The translations under genes and the position numbers were made by a program. The notes under the pieces were generated by a model. The model was not told the DNA's origin and made no database searches. It saw nothing but the letters and a program-made list of their open reading frames with translations. Shown here piece by piece: positions 1 through 5,857 of a stretch of DNA of 13,930 nt. The DNA is taken from the NCBI GenBank assembly GCA_938024025.1, contig CALJBY010000238.1, positions 1-13,930 on the forward strand, read 5' to 3'. This stretch comes from an uncultured bacterium (GTDB taxonomy: Bacteria; Desulfobacterota; WTBG01). Position 1 is the stretch's first letter; every line of letters starts with the position of its first letter.

Positions 1-344
1 TTTACCTTAAGAGCCGGAAGCGGCGTCAAGCCTGCCTTTTCAATTTCATTCACTCCTTCAGAGTAAAAAAGACCGGTTTCAACCACCTTTTTAAGAAGGG
101 AATAAGGTGCATAGTTAAGGACAAACTCCCCTGTAGCCTCTATATTAAGTGAAGTGTGCCATTTATTATTGCCACCGAGAAGCATCTGGGGTTTTTCCGA
201 ATTTGAGCAAAAAGGGAGTATAAGTCCGTAGGGGGCCGCATTCACCCTTCCTTTAGTATCAACTGTGGTTACAATAGCTATTTGAAAGGTAAGAATCGCG
301 CTGTACAGATGCCACATGAATTCCGGTGTTACTTCTTTCTTCAT
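1..344 (-). CDS. Flavin reductase-like (flavoredoxin type) FMN-binding protein, partial
   Basis: The reading frame starts at the ATG at 344-342 and runs off the left edge, so only the N-terminal ~114 residues are present. The start is well supported: AGGAGG lies at 350-355 with a 5-base spacer. The protein begins MKKEVTPEFMWHLYSA and contains VDTKGRVNAAPYGLILPF, then a GEFVLNYAP segment, then YSEGVNEIEKAGLTPLPALK. This order matches the flavin reductase-like split-barrel family, where the 'G..NaaPys' strand and the 'GEFvvN' strand build the FMN site, and the E..KAGLT segment follows. Members bind FMN in the cytoplasm and reduce flavin or pass electrons to partner proteins. The substrate and partner cannot be told from this fragment. 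The gene is monocistronic as far as visible, since the next gene upstream is about 395 bases away. Confidence 0.8.
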   Translation of the reverse strand, partial: MKKEVTPEFMWHLYSAILTFQIAIVTTVDTKGRVNAAPYGLILPFCSNSEKPQMLLGGNNKWHTSLNIEATGEFVLNYAPYSLLKKVVETGLFYSEGVNEIEKAGLTPLPALKV

Positions 345-738
345 CTTTTCCTCCTAAATCCAAGATTTGCTTCATGCCTTACACCATTCCGCTGATAATG
401 CCTGTGTCATTTGGCCCTTTTACGGTATGTCAACATAACTCCAGATCCACTAGCCATTCCAGCAGTCATCAAAAGTAAACATTAGCGATAAGAATCATAA
501 CTGACGCTGCCTCTGAAGGTTTTTTATTATCTGTCCTAACATTACCAGACTGGATTTTCAACATATTTTGGACCATTCTTGATAAGAACTTGCTTTTTGA
601 TGGGGTAAGTGTAGAAAAGTCCCTTTGCATAACAATAATTATGGGAACTGCAAAGCGCTATTGATCCCTTTCTTCACACCTTTTTTTCCGCAACAAGCCT
701 ACCCTTTGCAGACAGCTGAGTGCAGCAGATTTAAGGCA
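345..738. other. Intergenic stretch, no gene seen
   Basis: About 390 bases separate the flavin reductase-like start from the end of the DUF4345-like gene. No open frame with a ribosome site or recognisable protein similarity is visible on either strand. The nonamer ccctttgca occurs near 621 and again near 703, and ctttgca at 623-629 faces tgcaaag at 649-655 as a perfect 7-bp inverted repeat. A TTGACA lies upstream of the flavin reductase-like gene on the minus strand, but no acceptable -10 follows at 16-18 bases. I therefore do not call a promoter. Confidence 0.5.
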
Positions 739-1140
739 TCATTTCTGGCGTGGGAAGGTAACCAGCGCGGCTACAAATAGCAGCCAGGACAGGCCCTCGT
801 TGCGCAGTTCCCTCAGCTGCATGGGCGAAATACCGTCCACTACGATGCCGAAGAGCCGCACGGCGACCACGCAGGCGTTGAAAACCACTAGCACCCACAG
901 ACAGATGTACAGTCCTCCCGGCCGGGCCAGTCCGTAAGCAGTGAACAAGGCTATTCCCAAGAACAAAGCACCGGGTCCCGCGCGCAGGAAATTGATAGAC
1001 TCTGGTGCACCGGATGCGCTGATGCCAAAGCTGGCGATGTGTTCCAGTGGCTCGAAGATGTAGAGATACGCCAGAAACGTGAAGATCAGCAGCGCGTAAG
1101 CCACGATGATCCGCGCAAACCAAAGCCGTACGTTGTACAT
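739..1140 (-). CDS. DUF4345-like small integral membrane protein
   Basis: 133 residues. The ATG at 1140-1138 is preceded by a clear GGAGG with a 4-base spacer (TTTT). The protein is almost entirely hydrophobic with four likely membrane helices, roughly residues 8-30 (after MYNVRLWFAR), 50-70 (around GPGALFLGIALF), 75-98 (GGLYICLWVLVVFNA) and 112-130 (GLSWLLFVAALV). The layout 'helix, ...FEPL..., GA...INFLRA..G.LFLGI' fits the DUF4345-type four-helix family of unknown function. It lies in the inner membrane; no catalytic motif is visible. Its base composition stands out: counted lines inside the gene are 60-63% G+C while neighbouring genes are near 40%, which suggests acquisition by transfer. 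It stands alone, with about 390 and 520 gene-free bases on its two sides. The family assignment comes from memory of the pattern and is moderate; the gene itself is convincing. Confidence 0.7.
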   Translation of the reverse strand: MYNVRLWFARIIVAYALLIFTFLAYLYIFEPLEHIASFGISASGAPESINFLRAGPGALFLGIALFTAYGLARPGGLYICLWVLVVFNACVVAVRLFGIVVDGISPMQLRELRNEGLSWLLFVAALVTFPRQK

Positions 1141-1215
1141 AAAACCTCCATTTTGATAAGTGTTTGATAGAACCCATAATTGTATGTTTTAGTTAATAGT
1201 ACCTACGGCAACACC

Positions 1216-1242
1216 CAATGGTAAGAGTTTATATTACCATTG
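1216..1242. repeat. Perfect 9-bp inverted repeat (hairpin)
   Basis: caatggtaa (1216-1224) and ttaccattg (1234-1242) are exact reverse complements around a 9-base centre. The right arm shares its last base with the start of the MITE-like element. It could be an operator, a decayed terminator or part of an older mobile-element end; nothing in the sequence decides between these. Confidence 0.5.
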
Positions 1243-1348
1243 AGACTGCCGAAAAACCCTAAAACCCTCAATTTGGGATTTGCAACGAATTGATTTGACT
1301 ATACATAAAATTCAAAAAAATGTAAATTTGGACTTTTTCAACAGTCTC
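1242..1348. mobile_element. MITE-like element or insertion-sequence remnant with 15-bp imperfect terminal inverted repeats
   Basis: The left end gagactgccgaaaaa (1242-1256) and the right end tttttcaacagtctc (1334-1348) are inverted repeats matching at 13 of 15 positions; the right end reads GAGACTGTTGAAAAA outward-in. ATT flanks both ends (1239-1241 and 1349-1351), which could be a 3-bp target duplication. The 107-bp element has no open frame. Ends of the GACTGTTGAAAAA type are common among bacterial transposons, so this may be a non-autonomous derivative. No matching full-length element lies in the window, so the family is not assigned. Confidence 0.45.
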
Positions 1349-1660
1349 ATTTGTAAGTGACACTTGAACCGTTCTACAGCCGAGTGTAGGTGTTGTTAAG
1401 TAAGGTGAACTTTGGGGGTTATGAAGGTTACATATGGTATGTGTAATTTTTTGAGACTTATTGGTTAGTAGGTTTATGGTAGTAGTGTTGATTTTCAGTG
1501 GGCAGATTGGAGGTACAACATCTAGGGGTATTCAATGAAATGATGATTTGAATCATGTCAGCAGGCTAAGGGATCAACCTCATATTTTTTTTAACCTGGA
1601 CTAGCTCTTTCGCTGACACCTTTGTTTCCCATGTCAGTCTCTCTTTTACAGTTTGTTTAG

Positions 1661-2035
1661 TCACATATTTTTTCTTATTTCATCAAGTGTGACTTTTGCC
1701 TCAGCTTCTTTATCCTTTATCTTCCCGATCACATCACGCATGAACGTGTATACTTTCTCGAGCTTTTCACAAACATAATCATCACAGAAGGCACAGTTCT
1801 CAATTCCTTTATCATTGCAGCAGTCCCGAATATTGCACATACTGCAGTAACCCATATGTTCCCCAGAGGAAGGACAACCATCACAGTTAACCGTTTCAGG
1901 AAGAACTTCTATATCGAACCGTTCTGACAGCTCTTTTGCATATTTTTTCCTTATTTCATTATTGTTTTCTTTTTTTGCAATAAACGCTTCACACTTTCCG
2001 CAGTCAATGCCACAATATGCAATCATTTTTCCCAT
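1661..2035 (-). CDS. DUF3795 family cysteine-rich protein
   Basis: 124 residues from the chosen start. GAGGAG at 2042-2047 sits 6 bases before the ATG at 2035-2033, and family members usually begin just before 'iaYCGldC'; an ATG at 2068 would add 11 unsupported residues. The protein has MIAYCGIDCGKCEAFIA at the N-terminus and twelve cysteines in all (8, 12, 15, 51, 54, 64, 67, 72, 73, 81, 84, 89), arranged as CxxxCxxC, CxxC, CxxC, CC and CxxC groups. This matches the DUF3795 family, thought to bind metal or an iron-sulfur cluster; no reaction is established for it. It is a soluble cytoplasmic protein with a charged, helical C-terminus. It lies downstream of the exported methyltransferase on the same strand, about 160 bases away, so co-transcription is possible but not shown. 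Confidence 0.85.
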   Translation of the reverse strand: MGKMIAYCGIDCGKCEAFIAKKENNNEIRKKYAKELSERFDIEVLPETVNCDGCPSSGEHMGYCSMCNIRDCCNDKGIENCAFCDDYVCEKLEKVYTFMRDVIGKIKDKEAEAKVTLDEIRKNM

Positions 2036-2057
2036 CATTATCTCCTCAGGTTGTGAT

Positions 2058-2165
2058 TTATAATCCATTCGCGATCTCTACTTCCTTCAAGACTTCTCTA
2101 ACCTTATTATCAACATCGAGCAGATCATCTTCGTTAGGCCTCCCCCTAATGAAACAACCTTCGAA
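2058..2165 (-). pseudogene. Possible C-terminal gene remnant, 35 codons without a start
   Basis: This frame opens directly after a TAA (2168-2166) and ends at TAA 2060-2058, just before the ribosome site of the DUF3795 gene. It encodes a charged, helix-like tail containing RPNEDDLLDVDNKVREVLKE, which looks more like real protein than chance. There is no ATG, GTG or TTG near its beginning. It may be the tail of a lost gene, or chance. I do not recognise a family. Confidence 0.2.
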
Positions 2166-2198
2166 TTACTGTAAAGTTAAAATGTAGATTTTCACAAA

Positions 2199-2921
2199 TT
2201 ATTTTACCAACTGAAAGATAAGAACATATTGATACGGAAGCATTTCTAACTTTTGAACCAGGTGATATTCTAGAGCGGAAAGTTCAGAGTTCACTTCGTC
2301 AGGTGCCAGTTTCATTTGGTCCGGTGGTCCTATGGGAAGTTTCCCTTTTATGAAATCAACTATTACCAGCTTGGCGCCGGCTCGTAAGTTTTTTTTCAGT
2401 TTCTCAAAATAGACCTGTCGGTCTTCAATATGATGATAGGTGTTGCAAATAAAAACCACGTCAACCGGTTCCGGCAGTTGAGGATTGTCAGGTTTTCCCA
2501 GGATACTTGAAAGGTTAGGCAAGTCTTCACGTTCGGCCCTTTCGTTGAGATAATCTACCATGCTTTTTTCGATGTCAATGCCGTAGACCCTGCCTTTCGG
2601 CAAAGCTCTGGCAAACCGGACCGGGAAATAACCAGTGGCAGAGCCGATATCCGCAACGAGCGTGTCTCGCTTGAGATCCAGAGCTTTTATGACCGCACCA
2701 GGCTTCTGCCACGCGTCCCGTTCCGGTCCTTCAAACCTTTTCGCCCATGTTTCAGCATCTTTAAACCTGTGCTGCCCTCCGTGATGTTTATAACCAGGAT
2801 GTTTGCCGGGGTGCTCCTGATTAGGACGAGTATCACCTTCACCGGTGAAGGCCCTGCCGGTTATGAGCAGGATGCCCAGCATGGAGATTAAAACAATTCT
2901 CGCCATACGCCTTTTATTCAT
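2199..2921 (-). CDS. Exported class I SAM-dependent methyltransferase
   Basis: 240 residues from the ATG at 2921-2919, chosen because AAGGAG (2928-2933) lies 6 bases upstream; an ATG at 2939 has no such site. The N-terminus MNKRRMARIVLISMLGILLI is a basic region followed by a hydrophobic segment, a signal peptide or anchor with no lipobox cysteine. A His-rich linker, HPGKHPGYKHHGGQH, follows at about residues 37-51. The Rossmann methyltransferase core then shows motif I VADIGSATG (89-97), the acidic residue after strand 2 in YGIDIE (113-118), NTYHHIED (160-167) and VIVDF (186-190). It ends with GPPDQMKL and PYQYVLIFQL blocks that I associate with a family of exported methyltransferase-domain proteins. 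The substrate is unknown. Location in the membrane or periplasm is odd because S-adenosylmethionine is a cytoplasmic cofactor. The gene appears to have its own transcript, with about 500 gene-free bases upstream. Confidence 0.85.
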   Translation of the reverse strand: MNKRRMARIVLISMLGILLITGRAFTGEGDTRPNQEHPGKHPGYKHHGGQHRFKDAETWAKRFEGPERDAWQKPGAVIKALDLKRDTLVADIGSATGYFPVRFARALPKGRVYGIDIEKSMVDYLNERAEREDLPNLSSILGKPDNPQLPEPVDVVFICNTYHHIEDRQVYFEKLKKNLRAGAKLVIVDFIKGKLPIGPPDQMKLAPDEVNSELSALEYHLVQKLEMLPYQYVLIFQLVK

Positions 2922-3123
2922 GCCCCACTCCTTTTTCATATGTTTTGCAGCCGTTAGGAAGAGTGAAACCCACCATTAAAACATGCAGTTTTCTTATAAT
3001 ATCTTTCTGTGTTTTTGTCATTTCTTGCGACTTCATTTACAGTAATACTACCCGAATTAAAAAAACTGTCAACCGAGTTCGTGATTTTCATAGTTGAAAA
3101 AATATACATCACCCATCCCAACT

Positions 3124-3223
3124 ATCCGGGGTGAGACTCCAGAATCACACCAGTTGCTGTCGGGTGGGCTGAAACCGGATGCACATGAACGTTTCGAAAG
3201 AAATGAGAACTAGTTGAAGCATA
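3124..3223 (+). ncRNA. Structured segment, possible degenerate group II intron domain piece
   Basis: On the plus strand, atccgg (3124-3129) pairs with ccggat (3175-3180). Between them GGTG...CACC elements can pair. Immediately after, GTTTC-GAAA-GAAAT (3191-3204) forms a 5-bp stem closed by a GNRA tetraloop, followed by the palindrome aactagtt. The run 'gggctgaaaccggatgc...gaacg...gaaa...gagaac...ttgaagcat' resembles conserved blocks I associate with bacterial group II intron domain I. No reverse transcriptase and no intron ends are visible, so it would be a fragment. The resemblance is from memory and unverified. Confidence 0.3.
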
Positions 3224-3372
3224 CCATTATTGGAGGTAGTTTTCAGGCAAGTATTTATTGTAAGATTCGTTCAGTAGTGTTGACAATTTCGGTTTCCTGG
3301 GAGTTGTCCCTTATGGTAGGATGTGACACATTTTTTTGAAATAGCCACATACTATATGTAGACTTATCGAAG

Positions 3373-3399
3373 AAAAAGGCAGAGTCAAAACCCTGCCTT
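3373..3399 (-). terminator. Rho-independent terminator of the CFI-box gene
   Basis: aaggcag (3376-3382) and ctgcctt (3393-3399) form a perfect 7-bp stem. Read on the minus strand the hairpin is followed by TTTTTC. It begins 27 bases after the stop codon at 3426, the right place to end the transcript of that gene. Confidence 0.75.
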
Positions 3400-3425
3400 C
3401 TAAAATGTTTGCCAAATCTGAAAAT

Positions 3426-4049
3426 CTATTCTACTCCCCCAATCATCTCCAAAACCCCATCGACTAGCTCCTTCACTTCTTCCTTAAATCCTTCATCTTC
3501 CTCCATTGCCCTTATTACCAAAGGACTCCACTGGTAGTACAGCCTAATAATGTCCTGCCCTGCTGGAGTTTTTCTCAAAATGTTATCTCGGAAATATCTC
3601 ATGCGTTCCGTTTCATCTGAATACTCACCATAGATTACCTTCAAGGGGCAGGTCCCCGATGCTATGGTGAAGTCTGCTTTGCTCCCGTCGTAGTAGTCTG
3701 TGCCGCTGTTGTCCATCCTTACGCGTACTCGCGCTTGGTCCGAGGGAGTGTCCGGGACTGTCCAATCATAGGTATGTACGCTGCCGGCATCCGGGTTTCC
3801 CGGCGGCAGATCCATCTCAATGGGGATCCAATTTGTTCCGCTGTCGGTTGAGTACCAAAGATCCCAGTTTTGCAGGTCGTGGGCAATTACAACGTGCCAT
3901 GTGATGGTGAAAACAGATTCCACTCCAAGGACCTCATCTCCATTTGGATTGTCCAACGCCACGTGTCCCCACGCCGGGATCGCCAGAACTAGTGCGAAAC
4001 CTGCGAGCAATACGCCTCGGAAAATAAATAGAACTTGTGACCTCGCCAT
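3426..4049 (-). CDS. Secreted protein with KRE9/KNH-like N-terminal domain and CFI-box C-terminal domain
   Basis: 207 residues. The ATG at 4049-4047 follows GGAGGAGGG with a 5-base spacer. Residues 1-28 form a signal peptide (RSQVLFIFRGVLLAGFALVL, then AWG before HVAL). Residues 30-130 are a beta-rich domain, with 'NPNGDEVLGVESVFTITW' and 'DLWYSTDSGTNW', ending 'TVPD...ARVRVRMDNSGT...SKADFTI'. This is the pattern of the KRE9/KNH-type Ig-like domain found in many bacterial surface proteins. From Cys134 the protein changes to a helical tail: 'GEYSDETERMRYFRDNILRKT' and 'QDIIRLYYQWSPLVIRAME', matching the bacterial CFI-box C-terminal domain (Cys, then FRD, then YY..SP). The protein is exported and probably surface-associated; the role of the CFI-box is not established. 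It is monocistronic and followed by a clear terminator. Confidence 0.8.
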   Translation of the reverse strand: MARSQVLFIFRGVLLAGFALVLAIPAWGHVALDNPNGDEVLGVESVFTITWHVVIAHDLQNWDLWYSTDSGTNWIPIEMDLPPGNPDAGSVHTYDWTVPDTPSDQARVRVRMDNSGTDYYDGSKADFTIASGTCPLKVIYGEYSDETERMRYFRDNILRKTPAGQDIIRLYYQWSPLVIRAMEEDEGFKEEVKELVDGVLEMIGGVE

Positions 4050-4409
4050 AAATTCCCTCCTCCTATAGTTTCGTGTTATATATAGTATATTCCTTTTATT
4101 AAAAACTTAACTGACTTTTATCATAATGTCAAGGAGACCTCTGGGCAGGATCTGACAACTAAATATGGTAGTGTCAGAATTAAGCAAAAAAGTTGGAGAT
4201 ACATGCAAAATGTACAAGAATGCAGGAATGACACTTACAGTTGGAATGTTATACTTTTCAGAGAGACCATATAAAAATCCTACCCGTGCTTAACGAGTAG
4301 GATCATTATTTATAAGTATACGTTCACCTGCAAGAGTTACAGGAAACACACCGACCCAGGACACCATAGTTCAAGGGACCACACTCCGCACACAACAATC
4401 ACAGCGCTC
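4050..4409. other. Intergenic stretch between the CFI-box gene and the MinD-like gene
   Basis: 360 bases. On the minus strand a TATACT sits just upstream of the CFI-box gene (plus coordinates about 4081-4090) as a possible -10, and a TTGACA lies further up, but their spacing does not make a good pair. The terminator of the MinD-like gene is at 4272-4303. An ATG-started 42-codon frame (4165-4293) has no ribosome site and is not called. Confidence 0.5.
4272..4303 (-). terminator. Rho-independent terminator of the HD-GYP/PilZ/MinD operon
   Basis: atcctac (4277-4283) pairs with gtaggat (4297-4303); after one C-A mismatch, cgt pairs with acg around a 5-base loop. On the minus strand the hairpin is followed by TTTTTATA. 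It lies about 110 bases beyond the stop of the last gene in the operon. Confidence 0.65.
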
Positions 4410-5372
4410 TTATGCTTTCAATATGTCTGAAGCAATTTCATAAAGAGACGCAGAAACTTCACTTCCCGTATCGCTAAAGAGAAGAGGTTTTGTTAATAGA
4501 ATAGATTTTTCCACCAGCGCATCAAAAGGAATGGCTTTTAACACCTCAACATCTACACCGAGATATTTGTCTGCAACTATTTTGATAATGTCTCCAACCT
4601 TCTTATTCTCATCAGATTTTGCCATATTTACTATGAGCTTAATTTGGAAAGCTTCTACTTCCTTCTGCATGAGAGCAGCACTTGCTGTATCCAGTTTATC
4701 AACCGCTGCAATCAACTCGACAGTAGAATTTATCCTCTCCTCACTTCCGGGATCAATTAACCGTTTAATCAAACGGAGGATTTCATTATTCCTGGCAAAT
4801 AATCGGCTCAAATGTCGGTAAAGAGCACTTTTTATAAATCCATAAGCATTTTGAACTGAGGTGGGAAAAGGGGATACAACAATTATCTTTCCCGGAGTAT
4901 AGATAAAAAAGTCCAGGATATTAAAGGAGGTGCCCGCTCCCAAATCTAAAAAAATGTAGTCCGCCTCTAATTTTTTCAGATTCCTTATAATCCGTTCTTT
5001 TTGACTATACTTTGGGTTGGCAAGATTGAGAATATCATCCCCACCACTGATGAGATTAAGGTTGTCAATTGGTGTTCCAATACAGACCTGGTTAAGGGTA
5101 GCAGCTCTCTTTTCCAGAAAGTCATTTAAGGTAAGGTCCGGAGATCTAATGCCCAGCAGTGTATGCATATTGGCTCCACCCAGATCGGCATCAATAATTA
5201 CAACCTTCTTCCCCATTCTCGCCATGCGAATACCCAGACTGAGGGTAACAAAACTTTTCCCCGTTCCTCCTTTTCCACCACCGATTGACCACATTTTTTG
5301 AACGAGGGGAGTACTCTTTTCTTCTCCGGGGGGGTTAGTGCGAACTACGTTCTCTTGCATTTGTACTGTCAT
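4410..5372 (-). CDS. MinD/FlhG-like P-loop ATPase
   Basis: 320 residues. A deviant Walker A GGGKGGTGKS (31-40) carries both signature lysines (34 and 39). Walker A' is IIDADLGGANMHTLLG (59-74) and Walker B is YIFLDLGAGTSFN (139-151), followed by LDFF. SPFPTSVQNAYGFIKSALYR (167-186) is the block typical of the FlhG/MinD branch that uses 'PEPTS'. Members bind ATP as sandwich dimers and position or count flagella, pili or other polar machines. The region 190-245 is a charged helical insert. The C-terminus is not an obvious amphipathic MinD membrane helix. The ATG at 5372 has a weak GAGAG ribosome site; Met5 is an alternative. It is the last gene of a three-gene operon, 14 bases behind the PilZ gene, which suggests the ATPase acts under c-di-GMP control. 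Confidence 0.9.
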   Translation of the reverse strand: MTVQMQENVVRTNPPGEEKSTPLVQKMWSIGGGKGGTGKSFVTLSLGIRMARMGKKVVIIDADLGGANMHTLLGIRSPDLTLNDFLEKRAATLNQVCIGTPIDNLNLISGGDDILNLANPKYSQKERIIRNLKKLEADYIFLDLGAGTSFNILDFFIYTPGKIIVVSPFPTSVQNAYGFIKSALYRHLSRLFARNNEILRLIKRLIDPGSEERINSTVELIAAVDKLDTASAALMQKEVEAFQIKLIVNMAKSDENKKVGDIIKIVADKYLGVDVEVLKAIPFDALVEKSILLTKPLLFSDTGSEVSASLYEIASDILKA

Positions 5373-5386
5373 CGGGCTCTCACTGT

Positions 5387-5842
5387 TTAAGGTTGGATTA
5401 ACAGGTTATCCCATAGATTCCAGATGAGATTGGTATCTCCTGTACCTACGGATAAATAGTGTTCAAGGATCTCTTTGCTCTTCTCATCCAGACTGTGAAA
5501 CTTGATCCCAATATATACAAAGCTCTTATCGCCCTTCTTGACCCGCTTGTACCACCTGATAATACCTGAAACATGCATCCGGTGTATCCCGTCGGAAAGA
5601 TTGAACGCTACCGTCATTTCCAGGGTGGTGTACAAAAGCAGCGACTCTTTTACGGTCAAGAAATCATCTCTGATTTCCAGGGCTACGCCGCCTAAAGAGA
5701 TATCCTGAATAAATCCCTGAAAGGTACCTTTCCCCCGTAAAACGTCTTCAAAAAACGTACAGGTCACCGCTGCAGGAATGGCATGCCGCTCGTGTTCCCT
5801 TCTTTCCACTCCCGACTTTTCATCACTTTCAAAAGCATCCAT
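5387..5842 (-). CDS. PilZ domain c-di-GMP receptor
   Basis: 151 residues. Both PilZ signature motifs are present: RxxxR as R15EHER19, and DxSxxG as D47ISLGG52, which together clamp c-di-GMP. The beta-barrel follows with 'GGVALEI', 'LEMTVAFNL', 'HVSGIIRWYKRV' and 'FVYIGIKF', ending in a helix (SLDEKSKEILEHYL, about 117-130). There is no membrane segment and no second domain, so it is a single-domain cytoplasmic receptor that most likely passes the c-di-GMP signal to a partner. The start at 5842 is 15 bases after the stop of the HD-GYP gene, and its stop is 14 bases before the MinD-like start, so the three are almost certainly co-transcribed. The natural candidate partner is the adjacent ATPase; that is inference from context only. 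Confidence 0.92.
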   Translation of the reverse strand: MDAFESDEKSGVERREHERHAIPAAVTCTFFEDVLRGKGTFQGFIQDISLGGVALEIRDDFLTVKESLLLYTTLEMTVAFNLSDGIHRMHVSGIIRWYKRVKKGDKSFVYIGIKFHSLDEKSKEILEHYLSVGTGDTNLIWNLWDNLLIQP

Positions 5843-5857
5843 TGCTGCTCTTCTCTC

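Larger units (their letters stand above)
1141..1660. other. Long AT-rich intergenic stretch
   Basis: About 520 bases with no supported gene. It contains a perfect 9-bp inverted repeat (caatggtaa at 1216-1224, ttaccattg at 1234-1242), a MITE-like element directly abutting it (1242-1348), a GT-rich stretch from about 1375 to 1520, and a CTGACA/TGTCAG hairpin at 1613-1618/1632-1637 just downstream of the DUF3795 stop. That hairpin has no run of T on the minus strand, so it is not a typical rho-independent terminator. Confidence 0.5.
2922..3425. other. Long intergenic stretch upstream of the methyltransferase
   Basis: About 500 bases without a supported gene on either strand. It holds a segment with strong RNA-like folding potential (3124-3223) and the terminator of the CFI-box gene (3373-3399). 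I found no confident promoter for the methyltransferase. Confidence 0.5.

Noticed and set aside
731..1177. 148-codon frame on the minus strand overlapping the DUF4345-like gene
   Set aside because: It is an out-of-frame shadow rich in Arg, His and Cys with no ribosome site; the 739-1140 frame has a good ribosome site and clear membrane helices.
4165..4293. 42-codon plus-strand frame in the gap downstream of the MinD-like gene
   Set aside because: There is no ribosome site and no recognisable family, it runs into the terminator hairpin, and a frame of this length is expected by chance in AT-rich DNA.
4531..5301. Two plus-strand frames opposite the MinD-like gene (4531-4821 and 5017-5301)
   Set aside because: They are antisense to a clearly conserved ATPase, lack ribosome sites and have low-complexity Ser/Leu/Arg-rich composition.
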